NCBI GenBank assembly: GCA_009869945.1 | Contig: WIXG01000460.1 | Span: forward strand, 1-53,406 | Direction: 5' to 3' | From: Mesaphorura yosii | Taxonomy: Eukaryota > Arthropoda > Collembola > Poduromorpha > Tullbergiidae | DNA: 53,406 nt | Shown here: piece by piece, positions 33,573-46,454 of the stretch | Position numbering within the stretch: the stretch's first letter is position 1 | Layout of the letters: each line of letters begins with the position of its first letter | Program-made: the position numbers and the translations under genes | The notes under the pieces: generated by a model | What the model saw: only the letters and a program-made list of their open reading frames with translations | The model's database searches: none | Told to the model about the DNA's origin: nothing

Positions 33573-34570
33573 GAAACACATAACGCAGCTCATTTTCATT
33601 CGGATTCGTTTTTCGTTCTTATCCTGGACCAGACTTATCAATTAATTAAGGTTTCGTTTCGTTCGTTCTGAGGTTGATTACCTTACGAGTTAACTTTCTA
33701 GTCACGAATAATTAATTACATTACGATACCACTCGAGAACTCGAGGATTATCTGTTGTACGATAGTAGAAAGAAGATGAAGATGAATAAATTCGGCCGTC
33801 TCGTTTTAGTGTTACGATTCTCAAACGCCAAATTGCTCCATTTCCATTTTATTTACTGCTTAGGTGCTCATCCGCTCCTTTACAACTGTGTAAATAAGCG
33901 CAAGCGGATGGCGAATGCTGAACACCTTTTTATAGCTATGAATCATCGACCAACAAAGATGCATTCACGGCACGTCAGTTAAAGCACATCGCTTGAGAGT
34001 CGTGAGTTTGGGTGTATATGCCCTGCCTTCGCTTTTTTATTGCTCAGCAGTCAGCAGAGACTCGTCGAACGAAGGCTAAGCGAGTGGCCGGCCTTGAAAC
34101 ATAGAAATCGTGATGATAAAAGGCTGAAGCAAGCTTTGTGATAAGTTTAGTGAGCAGATTGCAGTCAGATTCATCAGTCAGCCGTAACAAAAGAAGCAGA
34201 GCAGAAGTCCAGTGTCAGCAGCCTAGGCATAACCATAATTTGCATTGAATGTCAAGTCATTTATCTATTTAGTTAGTCAGTGAATCAGTGAACTTCTCAG
34301 TTTTCAGCCGGATGTGACTCGCATCGAAATTCGTAACTCGGCCTACTCGCTCGCTGTCACTGTTTGTGTTTGCATTTCTTATCTAAGGCGGGCGTGACAG
34401 TGCAAGGGAGACCAAAAACTGTATTAGTTTCAATCTCTTCGTGTGCAGGTTTTTCATCATTTGACTGGCATCCAAATCACATTCACGTTCACAAAGCCGA
34501 AATGGTATCACATCTCACTGGAATTTGATTATCAAGATATTAGTGACTCGAACCGCTGATCTACGACGCG
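33573..34570. other. 3' flank of the CHHC gene and 5' flank of the formin
   Basis: 1 kb, AT-rich, with CAGTCAGC-type repeats near 34160-34210. The end is probably 5' UTR of the formin. No gene was seen. Confidence 0.4.
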
Positions 34571-37500
34571 ATGGCATCGACAAATTCAAATACCGGAAAT
34601 CTTCCACTTCCATCCATGACATCCAACACAAAATCCGATACCGCTGCTTCTGCTACTTCCAGTAAAAGGAAACCTGCTGCAGCTGCGTCCAAGTCTCAAT
34701 GGCAAACAGCCGCCAGTCGCTTAAACACAGCGGCGAACCCAAAAATTAATTCAAGCACAACGGTGATCCCTACCGGAGCCATAGCCTCAGCGAAATCGAA
34801 GAGAATGCCACTGACTGATAAAATGAAGGCCTCGGCTCAAAGTCTGAGTCCCGCAACGAAAAATATGGACAACTCCGACCCCGAACTCGTCATCGCCATG
34901 CTCCGCCAGCCAAGTGTGAGGAACTACAGAGGGCTTCTACATTTAATTGGTTAGTGAATTAATCAAATCAGCTATCAGCTGCTGACGGCTGCTGCTATTG
35001 CACAATTAGTGAAATAATTAATTAATGTACTGTTTCTTACGTACGCAGAAAAGAGCACAAAAGAATGGGTCGAAGAATTTCTGGAGCTCGACGGGCTTGG
35101 AATACTCCTCGAGTCACTGGACACGCTCAGTTCCGGTGGCTCACATGGCACAGGCGCTGGAGCCAGCGTCAGCATTGCTAACACCGTCCTGCAAGTGGAG
35201 CACGTTGGCTGCATCAAAGCCGTCATGAATTCCCGAGTCGGGCTCGACTTCATCGTTCAGAGCCCCGACTGCGTCCGGAAACTGACCCAGGGGCTCGATA
35301 CGAAGAACACGGCCGTCAAGAAGCAGATATTCGACCTGCTCTGTGCTGTATGCATTTACAACGGGCGTGGACACGCGCTGGTGCTCGAGGCGCTGGAGCA
35401 TCAGCATCAGCATTCCAGGGCCACGGCCAGCAAACCATTTCGATTTCGGTTTCGATTCAGCGTCATCGTGGAAGAGTTGAGCCTGCCCGCCGGCCAAGTG
35501 CCGCCTGAGTACAAGGCCACGCTCCTGGCGTTCATTAATTGTCTGATTCTCGGAGCAGAAGACTTCACGGAGAGGTTAAGAATTCGTCGGGAGCTTGTCA
35601 GTAAGTTTCTTCACGTCTCGATACGCTTAGAATTCAAAATCTGGGAAAGAATCGATTGCATTTCTATTTTTCTTTCAAATGAAGGTATCGGCCTTCGACC
35701 GATCCTGCACGAACTTCGAACCACGGACGAAGACAGCGTTTGCATTCAGTGCGAAGTTTTCGACGTCAACGAGCATGGCGATGAGCTCAAGGCGGAGGAG
35801 TCTGGCGTGACCTCAAATCATTACAAGTTGTTTGAGACGTTGCTGGAACTCGTGCAAGATGGTCCGCATTCATTTCATTTCCTGACGCTCCTGGAGAATC
35901 TGGTCTATTGGGAGCGGAAGCTGCAGGCGAAGGATGGAAATGCCAGCGCCGAGGACGTGCTTGCACACGCCGACAAAGTTTGGAGGCACGTCGCAAAGAT
36001 TTCGTCCAATAGCACGAAATCGAATGCCAAATCCACAAATGCTTCCATGCATTCAGGCGACTCAGAGCTTCTGGAGACAAAAAGCATAGGGACTCAAACG
36101 GCGAGCTCTACGCTCGCGAAGAAATCGGTCAAGATCCCGTTTTGGGCGCAGAAATTCGGCATTGGGAGCTTATCGGCCATGATTGGTGGCGGGAACCAGA
36201 AGAGTGTTGATGCCAAGACTGAGACTAAGGCGGAAGCGGAGGCTGACATCAGCAGCCTAGTGGATGCAATGGACGGAAGCCCCGCTTCGGAAGCACAGGC
36301 TGCGGCTACAGACGTCAAATCAGAGCCCGAACAGCTCTTCAATACTGTCACACCTGCCTCAAGTGTGGCTCCTCCACCGCCACCTCCTCCTCCTCCTCTG
36401 CCTTCATCGAACTCAAACGTGAGCCCGCCGCCTCCTCCTCCTCCTCCTCTGCCTTCATCCAACTCAAACGCGAGCCCGCCGCCACCACCAATGCCAATGC
36501 CAGTGGCTGCTGGTGGAGCAGGAGTTCCACCGCCACCGCCCCCAACAATGATTCCAGTGCCTGGAGCTGGAACTGGAACACATACGAACGGGCCCCCTCC
36601 GCCACCGCCGCCTCCTCCCATGCAGTCCAACGGCAGAGTTCCCGTCGACGAACCACCGATCATCGCCTCGAAAGCATTCATGACCTACTCCAATCAATCC
36701 CCCGCATGCGGCGGCCAGCCTTGCACACCGAATTCGCATCCATTCGTATTTGCCACGCTTCCCCGCCCAAAATCCAAGACCAAACGCCTGAACTGGACAC
36801 GCCTCCCGAATCAGGTGCTGGGAAACTCTGTCTGGATGGACATTCACCAGAAGTACGCCGAACCCACGACTCAGCTGCTGACGACGCACGCGGACGAGGC
36901 CGAGCAGCTGTTTGGGGAGAAAAAGGAGCCAGTTGGGGCCGTCGGAGAATTGACACTTGGAGCCAAATCAACGGCGAAACCGAAGACGGCTCCGAAGGTC
37001 ACGTTACTCGACAGCCGACGAAGCATGAATATTGACATCTTCTTGAAGCAGTTCAAAATGAGCAACGAAGCGTTGATTGACTTGATTCGGCAAGCAAAAT
37101 GCGAGATCGGCGGCGCCGGCGATTTGGACGCCGAGCGCCTGCGCGGGCTCCTGGACGTTTATCCGACCGATGCCGAGGCCGAACTAGTCAGCTCGTACGA
37201 AGACGAGATTGAAAAACTCGCGCCAGCAGAAAGATTCTACAAACTCCTGCTCGGACTGCCTGCTTACCACCTCCGCACTGAAATTTTGATCCTGCGAGAA
37301 GAATTCGGGCCCGCCAAGGAAGTCATCATCGCCCAAGCGCAGGTGATAACCGAAACAGCGCAAGGATTCATGCGAAGTGCCTCCTTCCAAGGATTCCTCG
37401 GTTTCATCCTGTCCACGGGCAATTTCCTGAACGCCGGAAGCTACGCGGGGAATGCGCCAGGTTTCAAGCTGAGTGCGCTGGAGAAATTGATCGATACGAA

Positions 37501-38173
37501 GGCCAACAAGCCGCGTGTGACGCTCCTGCATTTTGTCGTGGAAATTATTGAGAAGGAAAACCCCGTCTGGCTTGAATTCGCCATCGCCAGCTCGGATTCT
37601 GACCTTAAACAGCTTCCCGAAGCCTGCAGGCTGTCCATCGAGCAGCTGGAGGGCCAAGTCTCCGAGCTGCAGGCTCGCGTCAAGAAAATCCAGTTGCAGC
37701 TCGCAGGAGCGCCGAACGACGTGCGCGAGCAGCACGAAGAATTCATCACGGCAGCGTCTACGGAACTCCCGGCGATCCACGCCCACGTCGACGTGGCAAA
37801 GCGCCTCGAGAAGGAGGTCGGCCATTTCTTTTGTGAGGACGTCGCCAAATTTAAGCTGGACGAATTCTTCAGACTCATGCAAGGGTTTTGTGATAAGGTG
37901 AAGACAGTCCGGCGGGAGAACGCGGAGCGGAAGGAGAGGGAAGCGAGACTGGCGGCGATCAAGGCCAAAACTGCAGCTGCGGCGGGCGTGACGTCAGGCG
38001 CAGGTATTCAAGGTGTTGGCGCTGGCATTGGAGTTAAGCTGCGGACGAATTCCCTGGCGGCCCACAACGCGGCGGCAGCTGCGAACTCTGAAAAATGCGT
38101 GGTCGACATGCTCCTCAACGAAATTCGGAAAGGATCATTTCAGCTTCGGAAGACGGCGTCGGCTCCAGCATGA
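34571..38173 (+). CDS. INF2: Diaphanous-type formin, INF2 / Form3 homologue
   Basis: Exons 34571-34949, 35049-35600 and 35685-38173 (phase 1 at both junctions) encode 1139 aa. The N-terminal GBD/FH3 region shows INF2-type motifs: DPELVIAMLRQPSVRNYRG, AVMNSRVGLDFIV, GLDTKNTAVKKQIFDLLCAV and GLRPILHELR. A proline-rich FH1 (about 536-622) holds runs of seven to nine Pro. FH2 (about 672-1072) begins KRLNWTRLP and contains FILSTGNFLNAG. The tail VVDMLLNEIRKGSFQLRKT is a WH2/DAD-like element, as in INF2, which both nucleates and severs actin. The first 100 residues are Ser/Thr/Ala-rich and disordered. The second intron can be read through without a stop (separate entry). AATAAA signals follow at 38284 and 38302. 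Confidence 0.95.
35601..35684 (+). other. 84-bp frame-preserving, stop-free intron in the formin gene
   Basis: Donor TCA|GTAAGTTT at 35601 and acceptor CTTTCAAATGAAG ending 35684. Its length is a multiple of three and it lacks an in-frame stop, so retention would insert 28 residues (KFLHVSIRLEF, then SIFLSNEG) between ELVS and IGLRP. Splicing restores ELVSIGLRPILHELR, which matches the formin FH3 consensus, so I treat it as an intron. Confidence 0.75.
36383..36481 (+). repeat. Tandem duplication within the formin FH1
   Basis: Units 36383-36430 (48 bp) and 36431-36481 (51 bp) are near-identical, differing by one CCT triplet and two substitutions. Each encodes a proline run followed by LPSSNSN[VA]SPP. 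Confidence 0.85.
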
Positions 38174-41068
38174 AGAAGTCAAAAATTCTGTTTTCTAGCC
38201 TGTTTTGTTTGTTTTTTGTACTAGAATTGGAAAATTAGAGTTTAGCACGGGTTACACGTCAGAATATTCGAGTTATTTGGAAGAATAAAGCACAAAATTT
38301 CAATAAAAGCTTTCTTATCTTGCATTTTGCATTTTAATTGTTTTCACATTCGCCATTTGCCATACGCATATTTGCAATCGCGAAAATCGCCAATGCATTC
38401 GAATCCACAAATCATAACCACAATCATGAGCATGTCACGACCGCACACATTCCATATATACATTCTGTGTAGTAAAGCTGGCAAGTAAATTTGTATAATT
38501 AATTTTTTGTCTGTAAAACAGGTACAAATACAAATACGAGATTCTGCTATCTGCTTTCATACATTTGCCATTTACCTTCACTTGATTAAACTTTCTTTAC
38601 GCGATCGCGATTGCGATTTCTTTTTGATGTCGAGACGAGATTGAGACAAGTTGGCTTATCGCTTGGCATTTGGCAGCAGTCAGCTTGGCTTGCACTTGAA
38701 ATCTGGACGGACAGCGACGGACGTGGAATTAATTCGTCAGCAGTCAGCACACGTGCACTGAGCTGTAATCTGAAGAAAGCGACAAGTTAGCCAAGCCAAC
38801 GCAAACGCTTGTTCACAGCTCGTAATTAAGTTGCGAGTTGCCCGTAAATAAAGATTATTAACGCCTGCGTACATGAACGTGCGTGAATGAATTAATAAAT
38901 TCTTTTTCTTGCCTGTAATTTTGGTCAGTCAACAATGTCAAATGCACTTGTCTCGCCTGGTCGGGCTTGAGTTACGATCAAAAACTCGTTCTGGCCGCTC
39001 GCGCGCTCTCAAATTACGGCGAAGGTACTGCCATTAAACAAGAACGTTAAACGCCTGCTGCTGCCCGACCCAGCCGTCCCCAACCGATGTCGATGGGTTC
39101 ATAACTCATACCACTCCGATTGTTCATTGAGCGAATGGGCGAATACCATCGAGTGTTGTCGTTGTGTCAGTTTTCTGTGTATGTATTTCACTTGTTCTAT
39201 TGTAATAACAAGACAACAATCAGTTAAAATGATTTAAGTGACATTATTACAGATATTTAATGTCATTTACACACTTACTACAAACCAATCCATAGTCACA
39301 GCCGTATCGTATCTCATTTCATCGTTCACACTCACGCTGTACACTGACGCTAATGCTTCACGGCACGGGCTTTAAGCAATTAATCTTGATTAAAGAATCG
39401 TACATTTCATTTCGTGTATCGCGTTCCCTACTCATAAGTACAATGCAATCTTAATGCAATCAGACAATTGTGCCGTTGCCTTGCTTCATTTTTATGTCGA
39501 GTCGTGTCTCGTGGGCGGATCGCATCAAATCTCAATCTGTCACACTGGCTGGCCGGTCAGCCGTCTGCTTGCATTAACGTGAATTTACGCACAATTCACA
39601 CAATCCGCCGATATGCCACGCCACGCCACGTCACGACACACGGACCGTCTTAAAAGTTTTAATGCGAAGATAATGAAGAATGATGATTCTATTATCAACA
39701 TGTCAAAGAGAAAGTGAATTATTTCATTAATCTGATCTCTTTCTTGATTCACTATCACGCTCACACTCACACCTTGCCTGCTTTACCTACTACTGCCATT
39801 GCTGGTGCTTTACTTGGCGTGGCTTGACTAAGATGATTGTCATGTCGAGTGTTGAGTCGTCATAGTCGAGTCTGGGTTGACTTGTGTAGTTAATAACATC
39901 AGCATCAGGAACTCGTGCATAGGTGCATCGTACTCGAATCGTGTTAAGTGTCGAGTTCCCTGTTCACCGCCGTGTTCGCTGTAAAAGATTCGCAGTTAGT
40001 TGGATCATTCACTCACTTTTTAATTTTATGTACCGTAAATATGTAAATACCGAGTAAGAGTTCGGGTACAACTTTCAGCAGCTTAGCTTGTTGTAGGAAG
40101 TACTTGCCATTGTTGCTGTTTTGTTTTGCTGCCGGTGGTGCTAATGCTGATGCTGGTGATCGTTCCGTCGTGCTATACTTAGTTAGCCAAGTTAAGTGCT
40201 GTACGTGGTAGTTCAGCTCACTGCAGGGTGACGATGACGCGGTGCTGCGGCTGCGGTGATGTATTATTGAGATCAGCAGTCGCATGTTACATTGTTGTTT
40301 CTGCTGCTGACTGCAGGCGCAGCCTAAGCCTGCTACTTGCAATGGCAGTTGTGGCAGTAGGAATAGGAAACCAGTCTGCATGGGTTCCGCTTTGTTAACT
40401 TGACCTAAAGAGGAAAAGACCAAAACGAGGCCTAAGTTAAAATTACATGTTCTCAGTACGCGTATCGCATCACATTCACGATTCATGAGTTCACGTACGT
40501 ACTTTTAACTAAGTAAACCACTTTCAGTTGTTCCTTGAATTGCAGTTCACAATTCACAATTGCAATTGTTGTGATTACCCACGTCCACTTCGTTTCGTGT
40601 TCCGTCAGCCAAGCGGCTGAGCCTGCACTGTATCGACCTGTGTCTTGTCTTGTCTTGCACCTGCTTCCATGTGATGTGGTAACCACAGTTAGTCAGCTTA
40701 CAAGTCAATTCAGCAGTAGTTTTGTAGTTAAACGACTTGGGTCGACTTGAAACTCATTTTTCAAGTTTCACTCGCCGCCGTGAACGCAGACGCAGAGACC
40801 AGTTCGAATTTTATTGCCTGCCGTCCTGAGTATGCGTGTGTGAAAACTTTTGCTTTTCATTAACGACAATTGAAGGCCAGCGCTAACTTCTCATTATGTG
40901 AACCCGGCCTCCTTGTAGCCGTGTAGCCGAGCAGTTGGCCTGCGCTGCAGAGAAAGAAAGTGCTAATTAATAATTAAGTATGTTAATTGCTGTGGGAGTG
41001 ATCGATAATTCGATAGTGCACGTGAACACGAGTGCAGGTTCAAGGCTACGGTCACCGAAACCGATAGC
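38174..41068. other. 2.9-kb gene-free region upstream of the mucin-like gene
   Basis: The longest intergenic stretch of the window. It is AT-rich with small imperfect repeats (CACGCCACGCCACGTCACG near 39617, CTTGTCTTGTCTTG near 40640). The last part is probably promoter and 5' UTR of the gene at 41069. No ORF with family features and no RNA gene was recognised. Confidence 0.45.
38284..38289 (+). promoter_or_regulatory. Poly(A) signal of the formin gene
   Basis: AATAAA about 110 bp after the stop; a second copy lies at 38302-38307. Confidence 0.55.
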
Positions 41069-44000
41069 ATGAGAAGGGCTGGGGCCATGTGCGTGAGTTC
41101 CGGGGTCAAAAGGCCATGGCTATGGCGCTGGCGAGGGCAATGGCCCTGGCTCCTGGAGCCCAGTCTTCTAGTCTTCTTGACTGTGACGATGGCAGTGACA
41201 ATGACTTGGCTCCCGCTGCCCGTCCTGGGCCGGGCGCAGACTTACAGCGTGTACACTCCGATTCCTGTGCCTGCAAGTGGCTTCTACCACCACCACCATC
41301 CAGAACTCGGGACGTTCAGCTCCATGCCGCTCATGGGGTCGGGCGGCCCGCGATTAGATCCCAGTCCACGACCAAGCCCGAGTGTTCTTTCGACGACGAG
41401 TTTCTTCGTCCCAGTTCCTGGACATCCTGGGACCATGCACATGGCCCAATTTTCTCCTACGCGTACGCCTGCGCCCGGCGCTCCACGACCGCCGAGAATG
41501 CCTGGCCCAGGAGCGGGCCCACCGGGCGGGCCTGTCCCATTGGCCCACCATACGCGTTATCATCGCCCGGGCCAGGTGCTCGTTCCGCATGCTCGTGCCC
41601 CTCACGCACGCGCGCGGCCACGACAGCCAGGCCTGCCTCCACCGAGACCGCCACCGTCACAGCCACGGCCATCTCGCCTGCAAGTGTATCGGCACAGTCG
41701 GAAGCAACATGGCAGTGGCATGGATGCGGAGTCTCTGCCAACACCAAAGGCGAATTGGGTGCCAGTGCATGGAGCGTCAGTGCATTCGACGTCAACGCTG
41801 AGGCCTCCTGACGGCGACAGCAACTCGCCAATCAGCGTCAGCTACATTTCCTTTGACCAGTACCCGAGCACGAGCACGAGCACGAGTGTGAGCTCTAGCG
41901 TGAGTACGAGCATCAGCAAGGCTAAGGCGCCAATGCCAGTGCCACCGCCAGAATCGAACAAAAGCGAAAGCGGGTTCCGTCGAACAAAAACCTCAACTAC
42001 GACGGTGGCACCTGACAGCACAAACTTTTCGACGACGACTCTTCCGCCAATGCCAGTTCCAGCTGCTGCGGTCGTCGAGGGCGCTGAATTTGTCGCCTTA
42101 AACGTCAACACTAGTGGCAGTGTCGGCGGCAAAGGCAATGGCAATGGCAAACGTAGGCGCAAAGGAAAAAGACGAACCACAACGACAACAACGACTCCTG
42201 CGCCTTCGCCTGTGCCCGCCCGCCTGAAGGAGACTCCCGAATTTCAAGTTCCGAACCCGATTTACGCTTACGACTACGAAGGTGACGGGGATTTCGACAC
42301 GGACTACGCCAATAACGTCCTCAAACGCTCGCCGTGGTCGTCGACGTCCTCTTCGACGACAGAGCAGACGTCAAGCAGCAGCAGCTCTCGACGCCCAACG
42401 CTTTTGCAACGAGTTGAGCTCTCAGACGTGACGAGAATCCGCGCGGCACAGGCGGCGAAGAATAGAGCAATCGCAAAAGCGTCGAAATCCAAGTCGCAAC
42501 AACTCTGGGCCGATCGAGATCGTCACACGACGACGACGACGGCGACGCGTGACGATGACGAAATTAAAAAGGTGATAAGTACCGAGCTTAGAAAGACCCA
42601 TCTTTCGAGTAGTCAGAATCGACCCTACGTGACTGAGGCGGCTACAGAGCCAAGCTCCGTGGCCACCCCAATTTGGCGTGTAACACGTGTCGAAACGAGC
42701 ATGAATTACTCCGATTCGATGCCAGGCGGCGGCATCGGCAGTGGGCGTGGAGGTGTCAATGAACTCACGGTACTGCCATACGACGGTGGCTCGCAGTTTG
42801 AGAGTAAGTTTCGTTTTCGTAATCCTTGCTTCTTGCTTGCATGCTTTTTCTTGGCTAATATTCGAATTTCGAATGGATAATTTCAAATTTACTGCTTTAA
42901 CTTGAGTGTAACCTTTGCGAAATACTTTTATTAATTTTTTTCTTTTAATTTAATAAATCGTTTCACACGTTTCTTTGTACGGTCGATTTTTCCTTGGTTA
43001 ATTCAAAGTTAATTGCTCAAAGAGAGCAACATGTATGATTAATTGGGTTAGTTAATTATTTAATTAATTAACTTGATATCGATTTCAGGCATGTACGCCG
43101 ACCGCCCGACCGTGAACTACGTCGATCTCGTCACTGGCGAGAGTTTCAATCCGTTCGCCAACTCGACACCGCCCTTCACGCAGGACCTTTACAATTCGGA
43201 CGGGAAGAAGGAGCGGAAGCAGATTCAGCACCAGCTGCTCTTCAACGACGACGCGGACTTGCGGCAGGGCTCCAAGCTGCCCGAGAACAAAACGGTGGAC
43301 GTAGACGACACCCTCAGCCACCTGCCACGTGAAGTGCCCGTTGAGCCAGACTTCAAGAAAACGCGCCTGCGTCTGAAGAAGAAGCACCCGCTTCTCAATC
43401 AGGACTCGATCATCACGGCGGAGCAGAGCGTGACAAAGAACGGGCTTGAAATCAGCACGGGCGGAGAAGAAGGCGAGGGGCATGGCCACAGTCGGAGTCC
43501 GACGACGCCAATGAGCACCGGCGGGAGCAAAAACACGCCGCCGACGACGACGTCGACTACGTTCCGGCCCTACACGACAATTCGAATTATACCCACGACA
43601 CGCCGCCCGTCGCTCAGCTCGTACACGACAGAGATCCTCAACTCTTGGAATTCTCCTACGCGGACTTCGACGTACGCAACGACGGCAGTGGCGACGCCAG
43701 GGAGTCGACCCACGTCGACTCCGGTGGCGCAAGTCACGACGCGCAGGAATCCGGCGACCACGCCTGCGTTTACGACGAGCACCCCAGCAACGACGACGAG
43801 GAGATTGTCGGCAAGACCGACGACGACGAAGGAAACGAGCACAACATCTCGACGCACGACGACGACGGAAGCGACGCCCACGCAGCCCGCCGACAACAGC
43901 GGAGGTTTGCTCGACCTTTTCACGCTGCTCGGGCAGACCAACACGAATTCCAACGACGGGTCGACGACGCAGGCGAATCTTTTTGGCTTCGGGCAGCAAC

Positions 44001-45355
44001 AGCATCAGCAGCCGCAGACGCCGCAGGACCTTCAGTCTCAGCTTAGCCTGCTCGAATCTCTCTTGCAGGGCACGCAGAATCTGTTTGGGGTTCCTTCCAC
44101 GTCGACAGCGACAAGCACGAGCACAACGACGACGAGCACGACGACTGAACACCAGCCTTCTTCGACGTCTGCGGCGACTGCGACCCTGTCGGACTCTGAA
44201 ATCAAGTCATTCCTGGATATTCTCGGTCTCAGCACGTCCGCACCGCCGCTAGCGCCGTCGAATTCCGATGCAAATTCGCACTCGAATGGAAATCCGAACA
44301 ATATCCAAGCCGTGCTTGACCAGGAAGAGCCCAAGCCGGCCGCGCCTACGCTGAGCACGCAGTTTGTGGTGCCCAGCGCCATTCCAGTCCCAATTCATGC
44401 CGGCCGGCCCGTCCAGACTCCTAGCACAGCCACGCCCACGCCGACGGCCGTGCCTTCGCTCTCCGCTGCGCTCAGCAACATGCTCGCCGTGCTCTCGAAC
44501 CCCTTCGCGCCCGTCACGACAACCTTCGCCCCGCCCGTGCAGGACAACAGTCTCAACAATGCTGCTCTGCTCGCTGCGTTGCTGACGCCACAAAATGGGA
44601 ACAGAAACACGAATGCGAATGGCAACGGAAACGGGAATGCGAATGCCGGCGGGCAGGGTGATTCTCTCCTTACGCAGCTCCTCCAGCTGGGAAATGCGCT
44701 TGACCCTGGAATCAGCAACAGTAACACGGCGACGAGGCAGGTCGAAGCGACGACGCCCGTCAGTACAACGACGACGACGCCTGCGACGCGCGCGCCTTCG
44801 CTTTTCGACTTCTCTTCGCTGCTCGGCGGCCGAAACGGAAACGCCGGCGGTGGCCTTTTTGGAAATGCTGGCGCAGGTGCAGGCAACGGCAACTCGTGGC
44901 TGAACAGCCTCTTCACTCAACCAGTGGCTGCACCGACTTCGACGACGACGTCCAATCCGCTGGCGGCGCTGCTCGATCTCAACCGCCTTCTCTTCCCAAA
45001 CGGCAACGGCAACAATGCCCTTGGCCTTGGAAATAGAAACACCGGCCTCGGGGGTTTTGGAGGACTTGGAAATCTGTTTGGAGCTCAAAATCAGCCGGCG
45101 ACGAGCACCGCCAACCCGTTCGCGAATCTCTTCAACTTCAATTCGCTTCTCACGCCGGCAGCGACGTCACCCACGCCCGCGATCGCCGCCGCCGCGAACA
45201 ATCAGATTGAATTTCACATCCCGACGACGAAACGCCCAAGCAATCCCGGCCCTTACGTCTGGCTGGACGTGAACACGTTCTTTGGGGGCGGGGCGGGACC
45301 GAACGACGGGCTCCGCCCGAGAATTGGAAGCAGAGATCCGTTCATACGAGTATGA
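41069..45355 (+). CDS. Large mucin-like secreted or cuticular protein, Thr/Pro/Asn-Gly rich
   Basis: Exons 41069-42803 and 43089-45355 (phase 1) encode 1333 aa. A hydrophobic stretch at about 28-57 (LLVFLTVTMAVTMTWLPL) after a long Arg/Trp-rich start serves as signal or signal anchor. Then come a His/Pro/Gly-rich part, Ser/Thr-rich parts with many potential O-glycosylation sites (STSTSTSVSSSVSTS, TTTTTTTPAPSPVP, later TTTRRLSARPTTTKE) and basic dibasic sites (KRRRKGKRR). The start of exon 2 is less repetitive (MYADRPTVNYVDLVTGESF) and may be a folded or conserved part. The second half alternates hydrophobic LLDLFTLLGQ-type blocks with Asn-Gly repeats (NRNTNANGNGNGNANAGG), ending PYVWLDVNTFFGG. 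No catalytic domain and few Cys. Extracellular-matrix or cuticle role is inference. Confidence 0.8.
42804..43088 (+). other. Intron of the mucin-like gene
   Basis: Donor GAGA|GTAAGTTTC at 42804 and acceptor TATCGATTTCAG ending 43088; AT-rich, 285 bp, phase 1. This is one of the longest introns I could define here. Confidence 0.8.
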
Positions 45356-45498
45356 CAGACAATGGCAGACAAAAAAGGCGACCTTAATGCGTGTACATAT
45401 ACAAATAGCTTTATGCACTACTTTAATTGAAGACCGAATTGCAGTTGGAAGACTTTATTTATAATTTATTAATTGTTATGACGCAGATTTTCCTGTAC

Positions 45499-45504
45499 AA
45501 TAAA
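45499..45504 (+). promoter_or_regulatory. Poly(A) signal of the mucin-like gene
   Basis: AATAAA about 145 bp after the stop codon. Confidence 0.45.
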
Positions 45505-45693
45505 TTACTTTTATATGTGTAAATAATGTCGGTACCAGCCACGGCGACGATTATCTTTGAAAAGTTAATGAAATCAAACTTGTACCTCGTAGGGTACCTC
45601 GTACGTACGGCTGTAGATGAGTTCCACAACATATGATATGGTCTAATGCAGATTGCATAAATTATGAACACGATCCCGGTTCCTCCATCGTCC

Positions 45694-45720
45694 ATGCGCA
45701 GTGCATGCGCAGTGCATGCG
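45694..45720. repeat. Short tandem repeat, unit ATGCGCAGTGC
   Basis: Two full 11-bp units (45694-45704, 45705-45715) and a partial third (ATGCG). CpG-rich island in AT-rich surroundings; no function seen. Confidence 0.8.
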
Positions 45721-46454
45721 ATTCCACCAGAGATACTTGGCAGATGCTTCGTAATTTGCTGGATTAGTGGTGTAAATTTTGTACCATCAGTTTTGAATCC
45801 AGGATTCGACTAATGCACGCGCTACCCGAGCCAACCTGCTAGCATCCTGCAGATGTACTTCTCAGCCATAATTTTGTGCGAGAAGGCTCTCGGTTGAGTT
45901 CGTAATCTTTCCCAGAAATGGAACTCTATTTTCCATTTTCCCATGACGGTTTCAGGAACTACATTTCCATTTTTATGACATGGTTTTATGGAAAAATATG
46001 TTACGTTTTTCGCAAAATACCCATCGCATTTCACTTGCATTTTCCATTGATAATTCAACGTACAATGGCTAAAGAATAGGACCCTTTTAATTCTTAAAGC
46101 GTCCCATCCCATGTCATATTCTCACATCAAGAATGCCACTGGGTGCCTCTTCTAGTCGAATTGAGCCCCGGATTTTCAATTATTCAAGAGCTTCTTCCTC
46201 TGTAATGTCATGACAATTTATTTTTCGTAAAATTTAAGTGCAAGCAATGTAGCCGTAATTTGGTTTCATTCCTCGCTAAGTACATTTCAATGTCTGCGCG
46301 GTGATTGCGACATTACCTTGAAACTGATCTTACTTTAATAAGACGTAGGGCATCGTGTTTTTTCATAAACCCAGTACCTTCATCCAACGTGTGTCCCTAT
46401 TTCTATTCTGATTGTATTGCGAGGTTGAATTTCCACAGCTTAGCCTAACCTAAC

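Larger units (their letters stand above)
45356..46454. other. Intergenic, 3' flank of the mucin-like gene and 5' flank of a chemoreceptor
   Basis: Holds an AATAAA at 45499-45504, a short tandem repeat at 45694-45720, and an acceptor-like TTTCCACAG at 46430-46438 that may end a 5' UTR intron of the next receptor. Confidence 0.4.

Noticed and set aside
35601..35684. 28 residues read through as part of the formin
   Set aside because: Good GT-AG sites flank it and removal restores the formin consensus; kept only as a possible retained intron.
36094..36681. Gly-rich 195-codon open frame on the minus strand
   Set aside because: It is the antisense of the proline codons of the formin FH1; polyglycine arises from CCN read backwards.
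43085..44152. Arg-rich 355-codon open frame on the minus strand
   Set aside because: Antisense of the Thr-rich (ACG/TCG) part of the mucin-like gene; composition is an artefact of codon bias.
46441..46454. CCTAACCTAAC next to an ATG, like arthropod telomere repeat
   Set aside because: Only two units of CCTAA; far too short to be telomeric.
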